A DNA stretch of 64,000 nt from contig JACYUE010000002.1 in assembly GCA_014841595.1 (NCBI GenBank), positions 806,001 to 870,000 of the forward strand, written 5' to 3'. The position numbers and the translations under genes are program-made. The stretch comes from Oxalobacteraceae sp. CFBP 8761 (GTDB lineage Bacteria; Pseudomonadota; Gammaproteobacteria; Burkholderiales; Burkholderiaceae_D). Position 1 is the first letter of the stretch. Every line of letters begins with the position of its first letter. Positions 54,929-64,000 of this stretch are shown one piece after another. The notes below the pieces were generated by a model. The model searched no databases, had not been told where the DNA came from, and worked only from the letters and a program-made list of their open reading frames with translations.

Positions 54929-57225
54929 TTGCGCAGGAACTTGAAGTATCCCTACACATGGCCTTTGTCGAGGCACGCCAGGCACGCCACGAGTTCATCA
55001 CCGTGGAACACCTGCTATTGGCACTGCTCGACAATCCTTCGGCCGCCGAAGTCCTGCGTGCATGCGCGGTCAATATTGAAGACCTGCGCAAGACCCTGAC
55101 GAATTTCATCGGCGATAACACCCCGACCGTGCCTGGCACGGGCGAGGTCGACACACAGCCGACCCTTGGTTTCCAGCGCGTGATCCAGCGTGCGATCATG
55201 CACGTGCAATCGGCGTCCAATGGCAAGAAGGAAGTCACCGGCGCCAACGTGCTGGTGGCCATCTTCGGCGAAAAAGACTCGCATGCGGTGTACTACCTGC
55301 ACCAGCAGGGCGTGACCCGTCTCGACGTGGTCAATTTCATCTCGCACGGCGTGCGCAAGGACCAGCAGGTCGACACGTCCAAGGCGCCGGAAGGCGTCGA
55401 GGAAGCGCAGGTCGAAGGCCAGGCCAAGGAAAGCCCGCTGGACCAGTTCACGCAGAACCTGAACAAAGCTGCGGCCGATGGCAAGATCGATCCGCTGATC
55501 GGGCGCGAAGAAGAAGTCGACCGCGTCATCCAGATCCTGTGCCGTCGCCGCAAGAACAATCCGCTGCTGGTGGGCGAGGCGGGCGTGGGCAAGACCGCGA
55601 TCGCCGAGGGCCTGGCATGGCGCATCGTCCAGGAAGACGTGCCTGAAATCCTGCAGAACGCTGTCGTGTTCTCGCTCGATATGGGCGCGCTGCTGGCCGG
55701 CACCAAGTACCGCGGCGATTTCGAGCAGCGCCTGAAGGCCGTGCTCAAGCAGATCAAGGACACGCCGAACGGCATCCTGTTCATCGACGAGATCCACACG
55801 ATCATCGGCGCCGGTTCAGCATCGGGCGGTACGCTCGACGCATCGAACCTGCTCAAGCCCGCGTTGGCCAATGGCCAGCTCAAGTGCATCGGTGCGACCA
55901 CCTTCACCGAGTACCGCGGCGTGTTCGAAAAAGACCATGCGCTGTCGCGCCGGTTCCAGAAGGTCGACGTCAACGAGCCGACCGTCGAACAGACGATCGC
56001 GATCCTGCGTGGCCTGAAGTCGCGCTTCGAAGAGCACCATGGCGTGAAGTACTCGGCCTCGGCCCTGACCACCGCCGCCGAACTGGCTGCGCGCTTCATC
56101 AATGATCGTCACCTGCCTGACAAGGCCATCGACGTGATCGACGAAGCCGGCGCCGCACAGCGCGTGCTGCCGAAGTCGAAGCAGAAAAAAACGATCGGCA
56201 AGACCGAGATCGAGGACATCATCGCCAAGATCGCGCGTATCCCGCCGCAGTCGGTCAATCAGGACGACCGCAGCAAGCTGCAGACGATCGACCGCGATCT
56301 GCGCAACGTCGTGTTCGGGCAAGACCCGGCGATCGAGGCGCTGTCGGCCGCGATCAAGATGGCGCGTGCTGGCCTGGGCAAGACGGACAAGCCAATCGGT
56401 TCGTTCCTGTTCTCGGGTCCGACCGGTGTCGGCAAGACCGAAGTCGCCAAGCAGCTCGCCTTCATCCTGGGCATCGAGCTGGTGCGCTTCGACATGTCCG
56501 AGTACATGGAGCGGCACGCTGTCTCGCGCCTGATCGGCGCGCCACCGGGTTACGTTGGTTTCGACCAGGGCGGCCTGCTGACCGAAGCGATCACCAAGAA
56601 GCCGCACACCGTGCTGCTGCTGGACGAGATTGAAAAAGCCCACCCGGACATTTTCAACATCCTGCTGCAGGTGATGGACCATGGCACGCTGACCGACAAC
56701 AACGGTCGCAAGGCCGACTTCCGCAACGTGATCATCGTCATGACCACGAACGCGGGCGCCGAAAGCCTGACCAAGCGTTCGGTGGGCTTCGTCAACTCGC
56801 GTGAAGCGGGCGACGAGATGGGCGATATCAAGCGCATGTTCACGCCGGAATTCCGTAACCGTCTGGATGCGATCATCAGCTTCCGCGCGCTGGACGAAGA
56901 CATCATCCTGCGCGTGGTCGACAAGTTCCTGATGCAGCTGGAAGAGCAGCTGCACGAGAAAAAAGTCGAAGCCATCTTCACCGAGAAGCTGCGCAAGTTC
57001 CTCGGCCAGAAAGGGTTCGATCCGTCGATGGGTGCACGACCGATGTCGCGCCTGATCCAGGACATGATCCGCAAGGCCCTGGCCGACGAACTGCTGTTTG
57101 GTCGCCTGACCAACGGTGGCCGCGTCACGGTCGACCTGAACGAGAAGGACGAGGTTGTCCTCGAATTCCCCGAGGGCGATGTCAGCCCGCCACCGGCTCC
57201 GGCCGAGACGGTCGAAATCGAGTAA
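54925..57225 (+). CDS. clpA: ATP-dependent Clp protease ATP-binding subunit ClpA
   Basis: A 766-residue Hsp100 unfoldase. Two Clp_N repeats (1-145) start [34 protein letters not shown]. The first AAA domain has Walker [10 protein letters not shown] (about 217) and the second GPTGVGKTE (about 501). The IGL-type ClpP-binding loop corresponds to the segment near residues 610-620 but I could not confirm its exact residues. The Clp_D2 small domain ends the protein. With ClpP it degrades tagged proteins; ClpS modulates its choice. The ATG overlaps clpS. A strong terminator follows. clpP is not nearby. Confidence 0.96.
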   Translation: MIAQELEVSLHMAFVEARQARHEFITVEHLLLALLDNPSAAEVLRACAVNIEDLRKTLTNFIGDNTPTVPGTGEVDTQPTLGFQRVIQRAIMHVQSASNGKKEVTGANVLVAIFGEKDSHAVYYLHQQGVTRLDVVNFISHGVRKDQQVDTSKAPEGVEEAQVEGQAKESPLDQFTQNLNKAAADGKIDPLIGREEEVDRVIQILCRRRKNNPLLVGEAGVGKTAIAEGLAWRIVQEDVPEILQNAVVFSLDMGALLAGTKYRGDFEQRLKAVLKQIKDTPNGILFIDEIHTIIGAGSASGGTLDASNLLKPALANGQLKCIGATTFTEYRGVFEKDHALSRRFQKVDVNEPTVEQTIAILRGLKSRFEEHHGVKYSASALTTAAELAARFINDRHLPDKAIDVIDEAGAAQRVLPKSKQKKTIGKTEIEDIIAKIARIPPQSVNQDDRSKLQTIDRDLRNVVFGQDPAIEALSAAIKMARAGLGKTDKPIGSFLFSGPTGVGKTEVAKQLAFILGIELVRFDMSEYMERHAVSRLIGAPPGYVGFDQGGLLTEAITKKPHTVLLLDEIEKAHPDIFNILLQVMDHGTLTDNNGRKADFRNVIIVMTTNAGAESLTKRSVGFVNSREAGDEMGDIKRMFTPEFRNRLDAIISFRALDEDIILRVVDKFLMQLEEQLHEKKVEAIFTEKLRKFLGQKGFDPSMGARPMSRLIQDMIRKALADELLFGRLTNGGRVTVDLNEKDEVVLEFPEGDVSPPPAPAETVEIE

Positions 57226-57244
57226 GCAGGTTCGCTCCCGCAAA

Positions 57245-57277
57245 AGCCCGCGCACGCAAGTGCCGCGGGCTTTTTTT
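57245..57277 (+). terminator. Terminator after clpA
   Basis: Stem AGCCCGCG (57245-57252) with CGCGGGCT (57264-57271) and an inner CAC/GTG extension, followed by seven T residues, 20 bases after the clpA stop. Confidence 0.85.
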
Positions 57278-57418
57278 ATGCCCAGCAGAACCCACACCTA
57301 ACGTTGATTGATGATTTCTTCGATGCAATATGAGTTACTTAGAGGCTATTTCACATGCTTGTCATCGAAGCTTCCTACACTGTGCGCACGCGCTGTTTCA
57401 CTCTCACGAAGATCCCCA

Positions 57419-58984
57419 ATGCGACTCGCACCGCGCAATACGTTTACCAAGCTTATCGGCGCCTTTGGCATCCTGTCCCTCGTCATCGTTCTCATTGCCG
57501 CCGTTGCCGTCTGGCGCATGCATGCGGCCGATGTCATCACGTCGAACCTGGTGGACGACAAGCTGGCCAAACAGCAACTGACGTCCGAGCTGCTGGGCAT
57601 CGCGCGCCTGAACGGCTCGCGCGCCGTGTCGATTGCGCGCAGCGACAGCCTGGAACTGGGCGATTACTTCGGCGCACAACTCGCCGAGGGCCGCAAGCTC
57701 GCCAGCGACATCGAGGCGAAGCTGGGCAAGCTGCCGGCCACGCCACAGGAACGCACGCTGATCGCCGGGGCGAGCGCAAACAAAGCCGCGCTGGCCGCGA
57801 TCCAGGCCGACCTGTTCAAAGCCAAGGACCTGGGCCAGACGGGTCTGGTCGAAGACATCCTCACCAAGCGCTGGGAGCCTGCCTATCGGGCGGAAGTGGC
57901 CGCGCTCGAGGGGCTGCTCACCCACGAGAGCACCGAAGCGCACCGCCTGGCCGACGCGTCGGCAGCGGAATCGAGCTTCAGCAAGGTGCTGCTGCTGGCG
58001 CTGGGCGCAGCAGCGCTGGCCGTGGCCGGTGGCCTGGCCTGGCTCCTGACCCGCAATCTGGTGGGGCCGCTCAGGCAAGCCGCCACGCTGGCCGAGCAGG
58101 TGGCCCATGGCGATCTGCGCCCGACCATCAGCCACACCCGCACCGATGAAATCGGCCGCCTCTTCGATGCGCTCAACGGCATGACGCACGGCGTGTCGGG
58201 CACTGTTGCGCAAGTGCTGCAAGGAGCGCAGGCAATCGATGCCGCGTCCAGCGAAATCGCCGAAGGCAACCAAGACCTGTCGATCCGCACCGAGCGCCAG
58301 GCTGAATCGCTGCGCGAGACGGTGACGGCGATGGACGAATTGTCGGGCGCGATCGCCAGCAACAACGCCAACGCGCAGCAGGCCAATGCGCTGGCCCAGA
58401 CCGCATCCGGCGTGGCCGCCGAGGGCGCGCAGGCCGTGGGTCAGCTGGTCGTGCGCATGGGCGCGATCAAGGCGTCGGCCGCGCGCATCGTGGACATCAC
58501 CGGCATGATCGACAGCATTGCCTTCCAGACGAATATCCTGGCCCTGAACGCGGCGGTAGAAGCGGCACGGGCCGGCAGCGAGGGGCGGGGCTTTGCCGTG
58601 GTGGCGTCCGAAGTGCGCAACCTGGCGCAGCACTCGGCCGGCGCCGCGAAAGAAATCAAGAAGCTGATCGGCGAGTCGTCGCGCGAGATCGAGGCTGGCA
58701 CCGGCATTGCCGAAGCGGCCGGCTCCACGATGCGCACCATGCTGCAGCACGTGCACGACGTGGCGGGCATCCTGGGCGAAATCCACACCGCCAGCGCTGG
58801 TCAGGCCAACGGCGTGTCGCAAGTGAGCCGCGCGATTGCCGAGATGGACCTCTCGACCCAGCAGAATGCGGCGATGGTGGAAGAAGCGGCCGCAGCGGCC
58901 GCCTCGATGCGCCAGCAGGCCGCGGAGTTGTCGGCGCTGGTGGCGACGTTCAAATTACGTCAAGAGCCTCTGTTGCTGGCGTAG
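57419..58984 (+). CDS. Methyl-accepting chemotaxis protein
   Basis: A 521-residue receptor: TM1 (about 10-32), periplasmic four-helix-bundle sensor (about 35-188), TM2 (about 190-210), HAMP (about 212-265) and cytoplasmic signalling domain with the hairpin tip [21 protein letters not shown] near 364-385 and the following [17 protein letters not shown]. The ATG at 57419 was chosen because it begins a short basic tail before TM1; longer starts have no support. It lacks a C-terminal CheR pentapeptide. It would report an unknown ligand to CheA/CheW. No che genes are adjacent. Confidence 0.92.
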   Translation: MRLAPRNTFTKLIGAFGILSLVIVLIAAVAVWRMHAADVITSNLVDDKLAKQQLTSELLGIARLNGSRAVSIARSDSLELGDYFGAQLAEGRKLASDIEAKLGKLPATPQERTLIAGASANKAALAAIQADLFKAKDLGQTGLVEDILTKRWEPAYRAEVAALEGLLTHESTEAHRLADASAAESSFSKVLLLALGAAALAVAGGLAWLLTRNLVGPLRQAATLAEQVAHGDLRPTISHTRTDEIGRLFDALNGMTHGVSGTVAQVLQGAQAIDAASSEIAEGNQDLSIRTERQAESLRETVTAMDELSGAIASNNANAQQANALAQTASGVAAEGAQAVGQLVVRMGAIKASAARIVDITGMIDSIAFQTNILALNAAVEAARAGSEGRGFAVVASEVRNLAQHSAGAAKEIKKLIGESSREIEAGTGIAEAAGSTMRTMLQHVHDVAGILGEIHTASAGQANGVSQVSRAIAEMDLSTQQNAAMVEEAAAAAASMRQQAAELSALVATFKLRQEPLLLA

Positions 58985-59011
58985 GGTGCACGCTGGCGGC
59001 AATTCACCCAA

Positions 59012-60211
59012 TCAAATCGCCGCCAGCGCCCGCCGCAAATCCTCACGCTGATCATCAATATGCTCGATCCCGACCGACAGCCGGATCAGCCCGTCGCCGA
59101 TCCCCAGTTCGGCACGCCGCTCCGGCGGAATGCTCGCATGCGTCATCAGCGCCGGATGCTCGATCAGGCTCTCGACGCCGCCCAGGCTCTCGGCCAGCGT
59201 GAACACTTCGCACGCTTCGAGAAAACGCCGCGCGCCGTCGATGTCGGTGTCCAGGTCGATCGAGACGATGCCGCCGTAACCGCCATGCATCTGGTTGCGC
59301 GCCAGTGCATGCTGCGGATGCGATTCCAGCCCCGGATAGTGCACCTTGCGGACCTGCGGCTGCTGCTCGAGCCAGTTCGCCAGCAATAGCGCGTTGCCGC
59401 TGCTGCGTTCCACGCGCAGGGCCAGCGTCTTGATCCCGCGCAGCACGAGGAAGCTGTCGAACGGCCCCTGGATCGCGCCCACCGAGTTCTGGATGAAGCC
59501 GAGCTTCTCGGCCAGGCCCGTCTGGTGATCATTGGCGCCGACGATGGCCACGCCGCCGATCACGTCCGAGTGGCCGTTGATGTACTTGGTGGTCGAGTGC
59601 ACGACGATGTCGACCCCGTGTTCGAGCGGGCGCTGGATGATCGGGCTGGCGAACGTGTTGTCGCACACGCACAGGATGCCGCGCGCATGGCACAGGCTCG
59701 CAATGGCGGTCAGGTCGGCCAGCTTGAGCATCGGGTTGGTGGGCGTTTCGACCCACACCATGCGCGTGGCCGGCGTGATGGCCGCGGCCAGGGCCTCCGG
59801 GTCGGACAAATCGACGTAGCTGAACGTGTGCCCGGCGCTGTCGCGGCGCACGCGTTCGAACAGGCGATAGGTGCCGCCGTACATGTCGTCACCCGCGACG
59901 ACGTGCGAGCCGCTGGGAAGCAGTTCCAGGACGGCGGCAATCGCCGCCAGGCCCGACGCAAAGGCGAAGGCGGCGCGGCCGCCCTCGATGTCGGCCAGCG
60001 AGCGTTCGAGCGCAAAGCGCGTCGGGTTGTGCGAGCGGCCGTAGTCGAAGCCCTGGTGCACGCCCGGGCTTTCCTGGCGATAGGTCGAGGTGGCGAAGAT
60101 CGGCGGCATCACGGCGCCGGTCGCGGGTTCGGGCGACTGGCCGCCGTGGATGACGCGGGTGGCCAGGTGGCGTTTGAATTCGATGGTGTGTTTGGTGTCC
60201 GGATGGGTCAC
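59012..60211 (-). CDS. Trans-sulfuration PLP enzyme (cystathionine gamma-lyase/synthase)
   Basis: A 399-residue Cys/Met-metabolism PLP enzyme. The Schiff-base lysine is Lys209 in VHSTTKYINGHSDVIGG, preceded by the YGRSHNPTR and ASGLAAIAAVLELL cofactor motifs and followed by LGGVESLIEHPALMTHAS and LIRLSVGIEH. The family includes cystathionine gamma-lyase and gamma-synthase; partner context with cystathionine beta-synthase favours the lyase role (cystathionine to cysteine). Its start overlaps the stop of the beta-synthase gene upstream on the same strand by ATGA, so the two are coupled. Confidence 0.9.
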   Translation of the reverse strand: MTHPDTKHTIEFKRHLATRVIHGGQSPEPATGAVMPPIFATSTYRQESPGVHQGFDYGRSHNPTRFALERSLADIEGGRAAFAFASGLAAIAAVLELLPSGSHVVAGDDMYGGTYRLFERVRRDSAGHTFSYVDLSDPEALAAAITPATRMVWVETPTNPMLKLADLTAIASLCHARGILCVCDNTFASPIIQRPLEHGVDIVVHSTTKYINGHSDVIGGVAIVGANDHQTGLAEKLGFIQNSVGAIQGPFDSFLVLRGIKTLALRVERSSGNALLLANWLEQQPQVRKVHYPGLESHPQHALARNQMHGGYGGIVSIDLDTDIDGARRFLEACEVFTLAESLGGVESLIEHPALMTHASIPPERRAELGIGDGLIRLSVGIEHIDDQREDLRRALAAI

Positions 60212-61587
60212 GAGAGTGTCCTTCGCAGGTGATTGAGCAGGTCGTAGCGCGTGATCAGGCCAAAGAACTGCGGCCCGTCGGCGATCACGGCAGTGAGGCC
60301 CCGGTCGAGAATGTCGCGCAGTTGCGCCATGCTCGCGCCAGGGGGCAGGGTTTGCAGGTCGGCCGTCATCGTGGACGACACCGGCGCGCTGAAATGGTCG
60401 TTCGATTGCGTGACCTTCAGCAGCAGGTCGGATTCATCGATCAGGCCCGACAGGCGTCCTTCGGCGTCCATCACGGGCAGTTGCTGCAGGTCGCTCGAGC
60501 GCATGCGGTTGAAGGCAGTGAGCAGCGTGTCGGATGGCGCCAGCGTGATGACTTCGCCGGCGTCGTGGCGGCGCCCGATCAGGTCGCGCAGGTCGCCCGT
60601 TTTCGGCCGTGTGATCAGGCCCTGGTCGACCATCCAGCCATCGCTGTACACCTTGCTGAGATAGCGGGTTCCGGTGTCGCAGACGAACGTGACGACGCGC
60701 TTGGGGCGCGTCTGCGCGCGGCAGTATTTGAGCGCTGCCGCCAGCAGCGTGCCGGTGGACGAGCCGCCCAGGATGCCTTCCTGCTGCAGCAGCAGGCGGG
60801 CAGTGGCGAAGCTTTCTTCGTCGGTGATCGTGTAGGCCTTCTTGACGCGGGTGAGGTCGGCGATGCCGGGAATGAAATCTTCGCCGATGCCTTCCACGGC
60901 CCATGAGCCGGCATGCTGCGACACGTGGCCGGTCTCGACGTATTCGGCCAGGATCGAACCTTTCGGATCGGCCAGGATGAATTCGAGCAGGGGCGCGGCT
61001 TTCTTGAAGTAGCGCGACAAGCCGGTGAGCGTGCCGGACGAGCCGACCCCGAGAACGATCGCGTCCAGCTTGTGCTTGGCCTGGTCCCAGATCTCGGGCC
61101 CGGTCGTGGTTTCATGGGCGCGCGGATTGGCCGGGTTGTTGAACTGGTCGGCGAACCAGGCGCCGGGAATCTGCTTGGCCAGCCGCGCGGCGAGATCCTG
61201 GTAGTACTCCGGGTGGCCCTTGCCGACGTCGGAGCGGGTCAGGTGGATTTCGGCGCCGAGCGCCTTGAGGTGCAGGATTTTTTCGGGCGCCATTTTGTCG
61301 GGCACGACGAGCACGACGCGATACCCCTTGATGCGCGCCACCAGCGCCAGGCCCAGGCCCGTGTTGCCGGCAGTGGCTTCGACGACCGTGCCGCCGGGAT
61401 TGAGCAGGCCGTCATGCTCGGCCTGTTCGATCATCGTCTTGCCGATACGGTCCTTGATGGAGCCGCCCGGGTTTTGCGATTCGAGCTTCAGGAACAGCTG
61501 GCAGGGCCCCGTATCGATGCGGGTCACTTCGACCATCGGGGTATCGCCAATCAGGGAAAACAGAGCCGCTTGCGACGCATGTTGCAT
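60208..61587 (-). CDS. cbs: Cystathionine beta-synthase with C-terminal CBS domains
   Basis: A 459-residue PLP enzyme making cystathionine from homocysteine and serine. The cofactor lysine is Lys45 in GGSIKDR; ATAGNTGLGLALVA and GGSSTGTLL form the PLP phosphate site. After about residue 335 a pair of CBS domains (ITLAPSDTLLTAFNRMRSSDLQQLPV and later) follows, a regulatory module seen in full-length enzymes but without the heme region. GGAGG lies before the ATG at 61587 on the minus strand. It is the first gene of a two-gene reverse transsulfuration operon. Confidence 0.92.
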   Translation of the reverse strand: MQHASQAALFSLIGDTPMVEVTRIDTGPCQLFLKLESQNPGGSIKDRIGKTMIEQAEHDGLLNPGGTVVEATAGNTGLGLALVARIKGYRVVLVVPDKMAPEKILHLKALGAEIHLTRSDVGKGHPEYYQDLAARLAKQIPGAWFADQFNNPANPRAHETTTGPEIWDQAKHKLDAIVLGVGSSGTLTGLSRYFKKAAPLLEFILADPKGSILAEYVETGHVSQHAGSWAVEGIGEDFIPGIADLTRVKKAYTITDEESFATARLLLQQEGILGGSSTGTLLAAALKYCRAQTRPKRVVTFVCDTGTRYLSKVYSDGWMVDQGLITRPKTGDLRDLIGRRHDAGEVITLAPSDTLLTAFNRMRSSDLQQLPVMDAEGRLSGLIDESDLLLKVTQSNDHFSAPVSSTMTADLQTLPPGASMAQLRDILDRGLTAVIADGPQFFGLITRYDLLNHLRRTLS

Positions 61588-61750
61588 AGTTGCCTCCGTT
61601 GGGGTCGGATGCGGCGCCGCGGATAGGGGCGCCGCGGCCGGCATGCCATGACGACCTGGCGCGGATTGGCGCCAGGCCATATCAAAGAATCATGATACGA
61701 GTTTTCGATACATGTTGCTTTGGAGCGTCTTAAGGGGCGAAGATCAGAGC

Positions 61751-63373
<1,623 letters not shown>

Positions 63374-63402
63374 GTTTCAAGTGTAGTGCAAAAGATGGCC
63401 AA

Positions 63403-63419
63403 TGTTTCAGCCTGAAACA
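63403..63419. promoter_or_regulatory. Perfect inverted repeat in the prpR-actP intergenic region
   Basis: TGTTTCA-GCC-TGAAACA (63403-63419), 7-bp arms. A further TGTTTCA half-site overlaps the prpR start codon at 63373-63379. Probably the PrpR or another regulator binding site. Confidence 0.6.
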
Positions 63420-63548
63420 CCTAATCGGCGAACGACCGGTCGAAATTAGGCATCCGGCGTAAGAATCCGGTAAGGGCATGCCCGTAGGATGGGTCGCAGC
63501 CAAAAAGGCAGCCGAACCACGGCACTATCAAAAGAATCAGGAGACAAA

Positions 63549-63857
63549 GTGGATCAAGACATCGTAGAACGGGTCAAGAATGACCCCAATTACCAGAAAC
63601 TCAAACGCATCCGTTCCCGCTTCGGCTGGACGCTGACCTGGGCCATGATGATCGTGTACTACGGCTTCACGCTGCTGGTCGCGTTCAACAAGGAGTTCAT
63701 GGGCACCCCGATCGGCAACAGTGTCATCACCTGGGGCATTCCCCTGGGCCTGTTCGTCATCCTGTTCACTGTGCTGATTACCGGCATCTATGTGCGCCGC
63801 GCCAACCGCGAATACGACGAGTTGAGCGACGCCATCCGTGCAAAGGTGGGCGCATGA
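63549..63857 (+). CDS. DUF485 (YjcH-like) membrane protein
   Basis: A 102-residue protein with two transmembrane helices (about 28-48 and 62-84) and the DUF485 pattern: NDPNYQKLKRIRSRFGWTLTWAMMIVYYGF, KEFMGTPIG and ITWGIPLGLFVI, ending in YVRRANREYDEL. The GTG at 63549 has AGGAGA upstream, chosen over an ATG 60 bases earlier. Such proteins are the small partner of the ActP acetate symporter. Its stop overlaps the actP start (ATGA). The divergent prpR gene is on the other side of a palindromic operator. Confidence 0.88.
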   Translation: MDQDIVERVKNDPNYQKLKRIRSRFGWTLTWAMMIVYYGFTLLVAFNKEFMGTPIGNSVITWGIPLGLFVILFTVLITGIYVRRANREYDELSDAIRAKVGA

Positions 63858-64000
63858 TGGCCGGCGCTCGCACCTCCTCACTGCTGGCATTCGTGCTGCT
63901 GGCTGTCTCCGGCATTGCTTACGCTGCGCCCGACATGGGCCAGGCCGTTCGCCAGCCGACCAACTGGACCGCGATCAGCATGTTCGCGCTGTTCGTCGTG
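63854..64000 (+). CDS. actP: Cation/acetate symporter ActP, 5-prime fragment
   Basis: The first 49 codons are visible: a signal peptide (cleavage near AYA-AP) followed by PDMGQAVRQPTNWTAISMFALFVV, the N-terminal segment of the ActP/SSS family entering its first membrane helix. The gene continues beyond the right edge. It overlaps the DUF485 gene by four bases. It imports acetate or related short carboxylates with sodium. The fragment is too short to judge integrity. Confidence 0.8.
   Translation, partial: MMAGARTSSLLAFVLLAVSGIAYAAPDMGQAVRQPTNWTAISMFALFVV

Noticed and set aside
63420..63548. Sigma-54 (-24/-12) promoter before the DUF485 gene
   Set aside because: The only GG-N10-GC spacing match (around 63487-63500) fails at most consensus positions, so it is not reported as a promoter.

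Overview
The window is about 64 kb of high-GC chromosomal DNA from a beta-proteobacterium. Gene content and protein style point to Burkholderiales, family Oxalobacteraceae, most like Massilia, Telluria, Duganella or Janthinobacterium. The pointers are EpsE/EpsL-type exopolysaccharide genes, PEP-CTERM proteins, a monomeric plus a dimeric isocitrate dehydrogenase, and a clpS-clpA pair beside a cold-shock gene. The genus call is inference. I see no insertion sequence, CRISPR array, integrase or phage gene. Nearly all the DNA is coding, with one visibly AT-richer patch at about 43.8-45.2 kb.

Layout. 0.2-3.5 kb: an exported low-complexity protein, an acyl-CoA-type short-chain dehydrogenase behind a strong palindrome, and a gamma-glutamyltransferase. 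3.9-8.9 kb: a very large propeller-type hybrid sensor kinase and a companion response regulator. 9.0-11.3 kb: an aryl-CoA ligase, a MarR regulator and tRNA-Arg(CCT). 11.5-17.0 kb: ABC-F protein Uup, a CAAX-protease-related membrane protein, EpsL, EpsE and an MgtC-family protein. 17.5-23.7 kb: a heparinase II/III-like protein, then galE, a sugar-phosphate nucleotidyltransferase and manC, which make sugar nucleotides for surface polysaccharide. 24.0-29.7 kb: an exported nuclease coupled to a PEP-CTERM protein, then an atypical OmpR-type regulator translationally coupled to an EpsA-like LuxR regulator, and a small lipoprotein.

29.8-33.7 kb (minus strand): a PEP-CTERM protein followed by a large secreted subtilase. 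34.1-43.6 kb: eleven tightly packed genes for an envelope-spanning secretion machine. It combines T2SS parts (GspG, GspF, GspE, a secretin lipoprotein) with PilM/PilN/PilO-like inner-membrane parts and three further pseudopilins; GspC, GspL/M, GspH-K and a prepilin peptidase are absent. This hybrid is the best candidate for an under-described system here. 43.8-47.3 kb: an AT-richer patch with a GNAT acetyltransferase, then two exported proteins of unclear role.

47.3-64 kb is mostly housekeeping: murJ, rpsT, monomeric isocitrate dehydrogenase, an RluE-like pseudouridine synthase, dimeric icd, a cold-shock protein, clpS-clpA, a chemotaxis receptor, a cystathionine beta-synthase/PLP lyase pair for reverse transsulfuration, and a PrpR-type sigma-54 activator divergent from a DUF485-actP acetate uptake operon that runs off the right edge.

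The recurring theme of the first 44 kb is the cell surface: polysaccharide export, PEP-CTERM sorting substrates, secreted nuclease and protease, a hybrid secretion apparatus, and two regulatory pairs in which a partner has lost its phospho-accepting residue.
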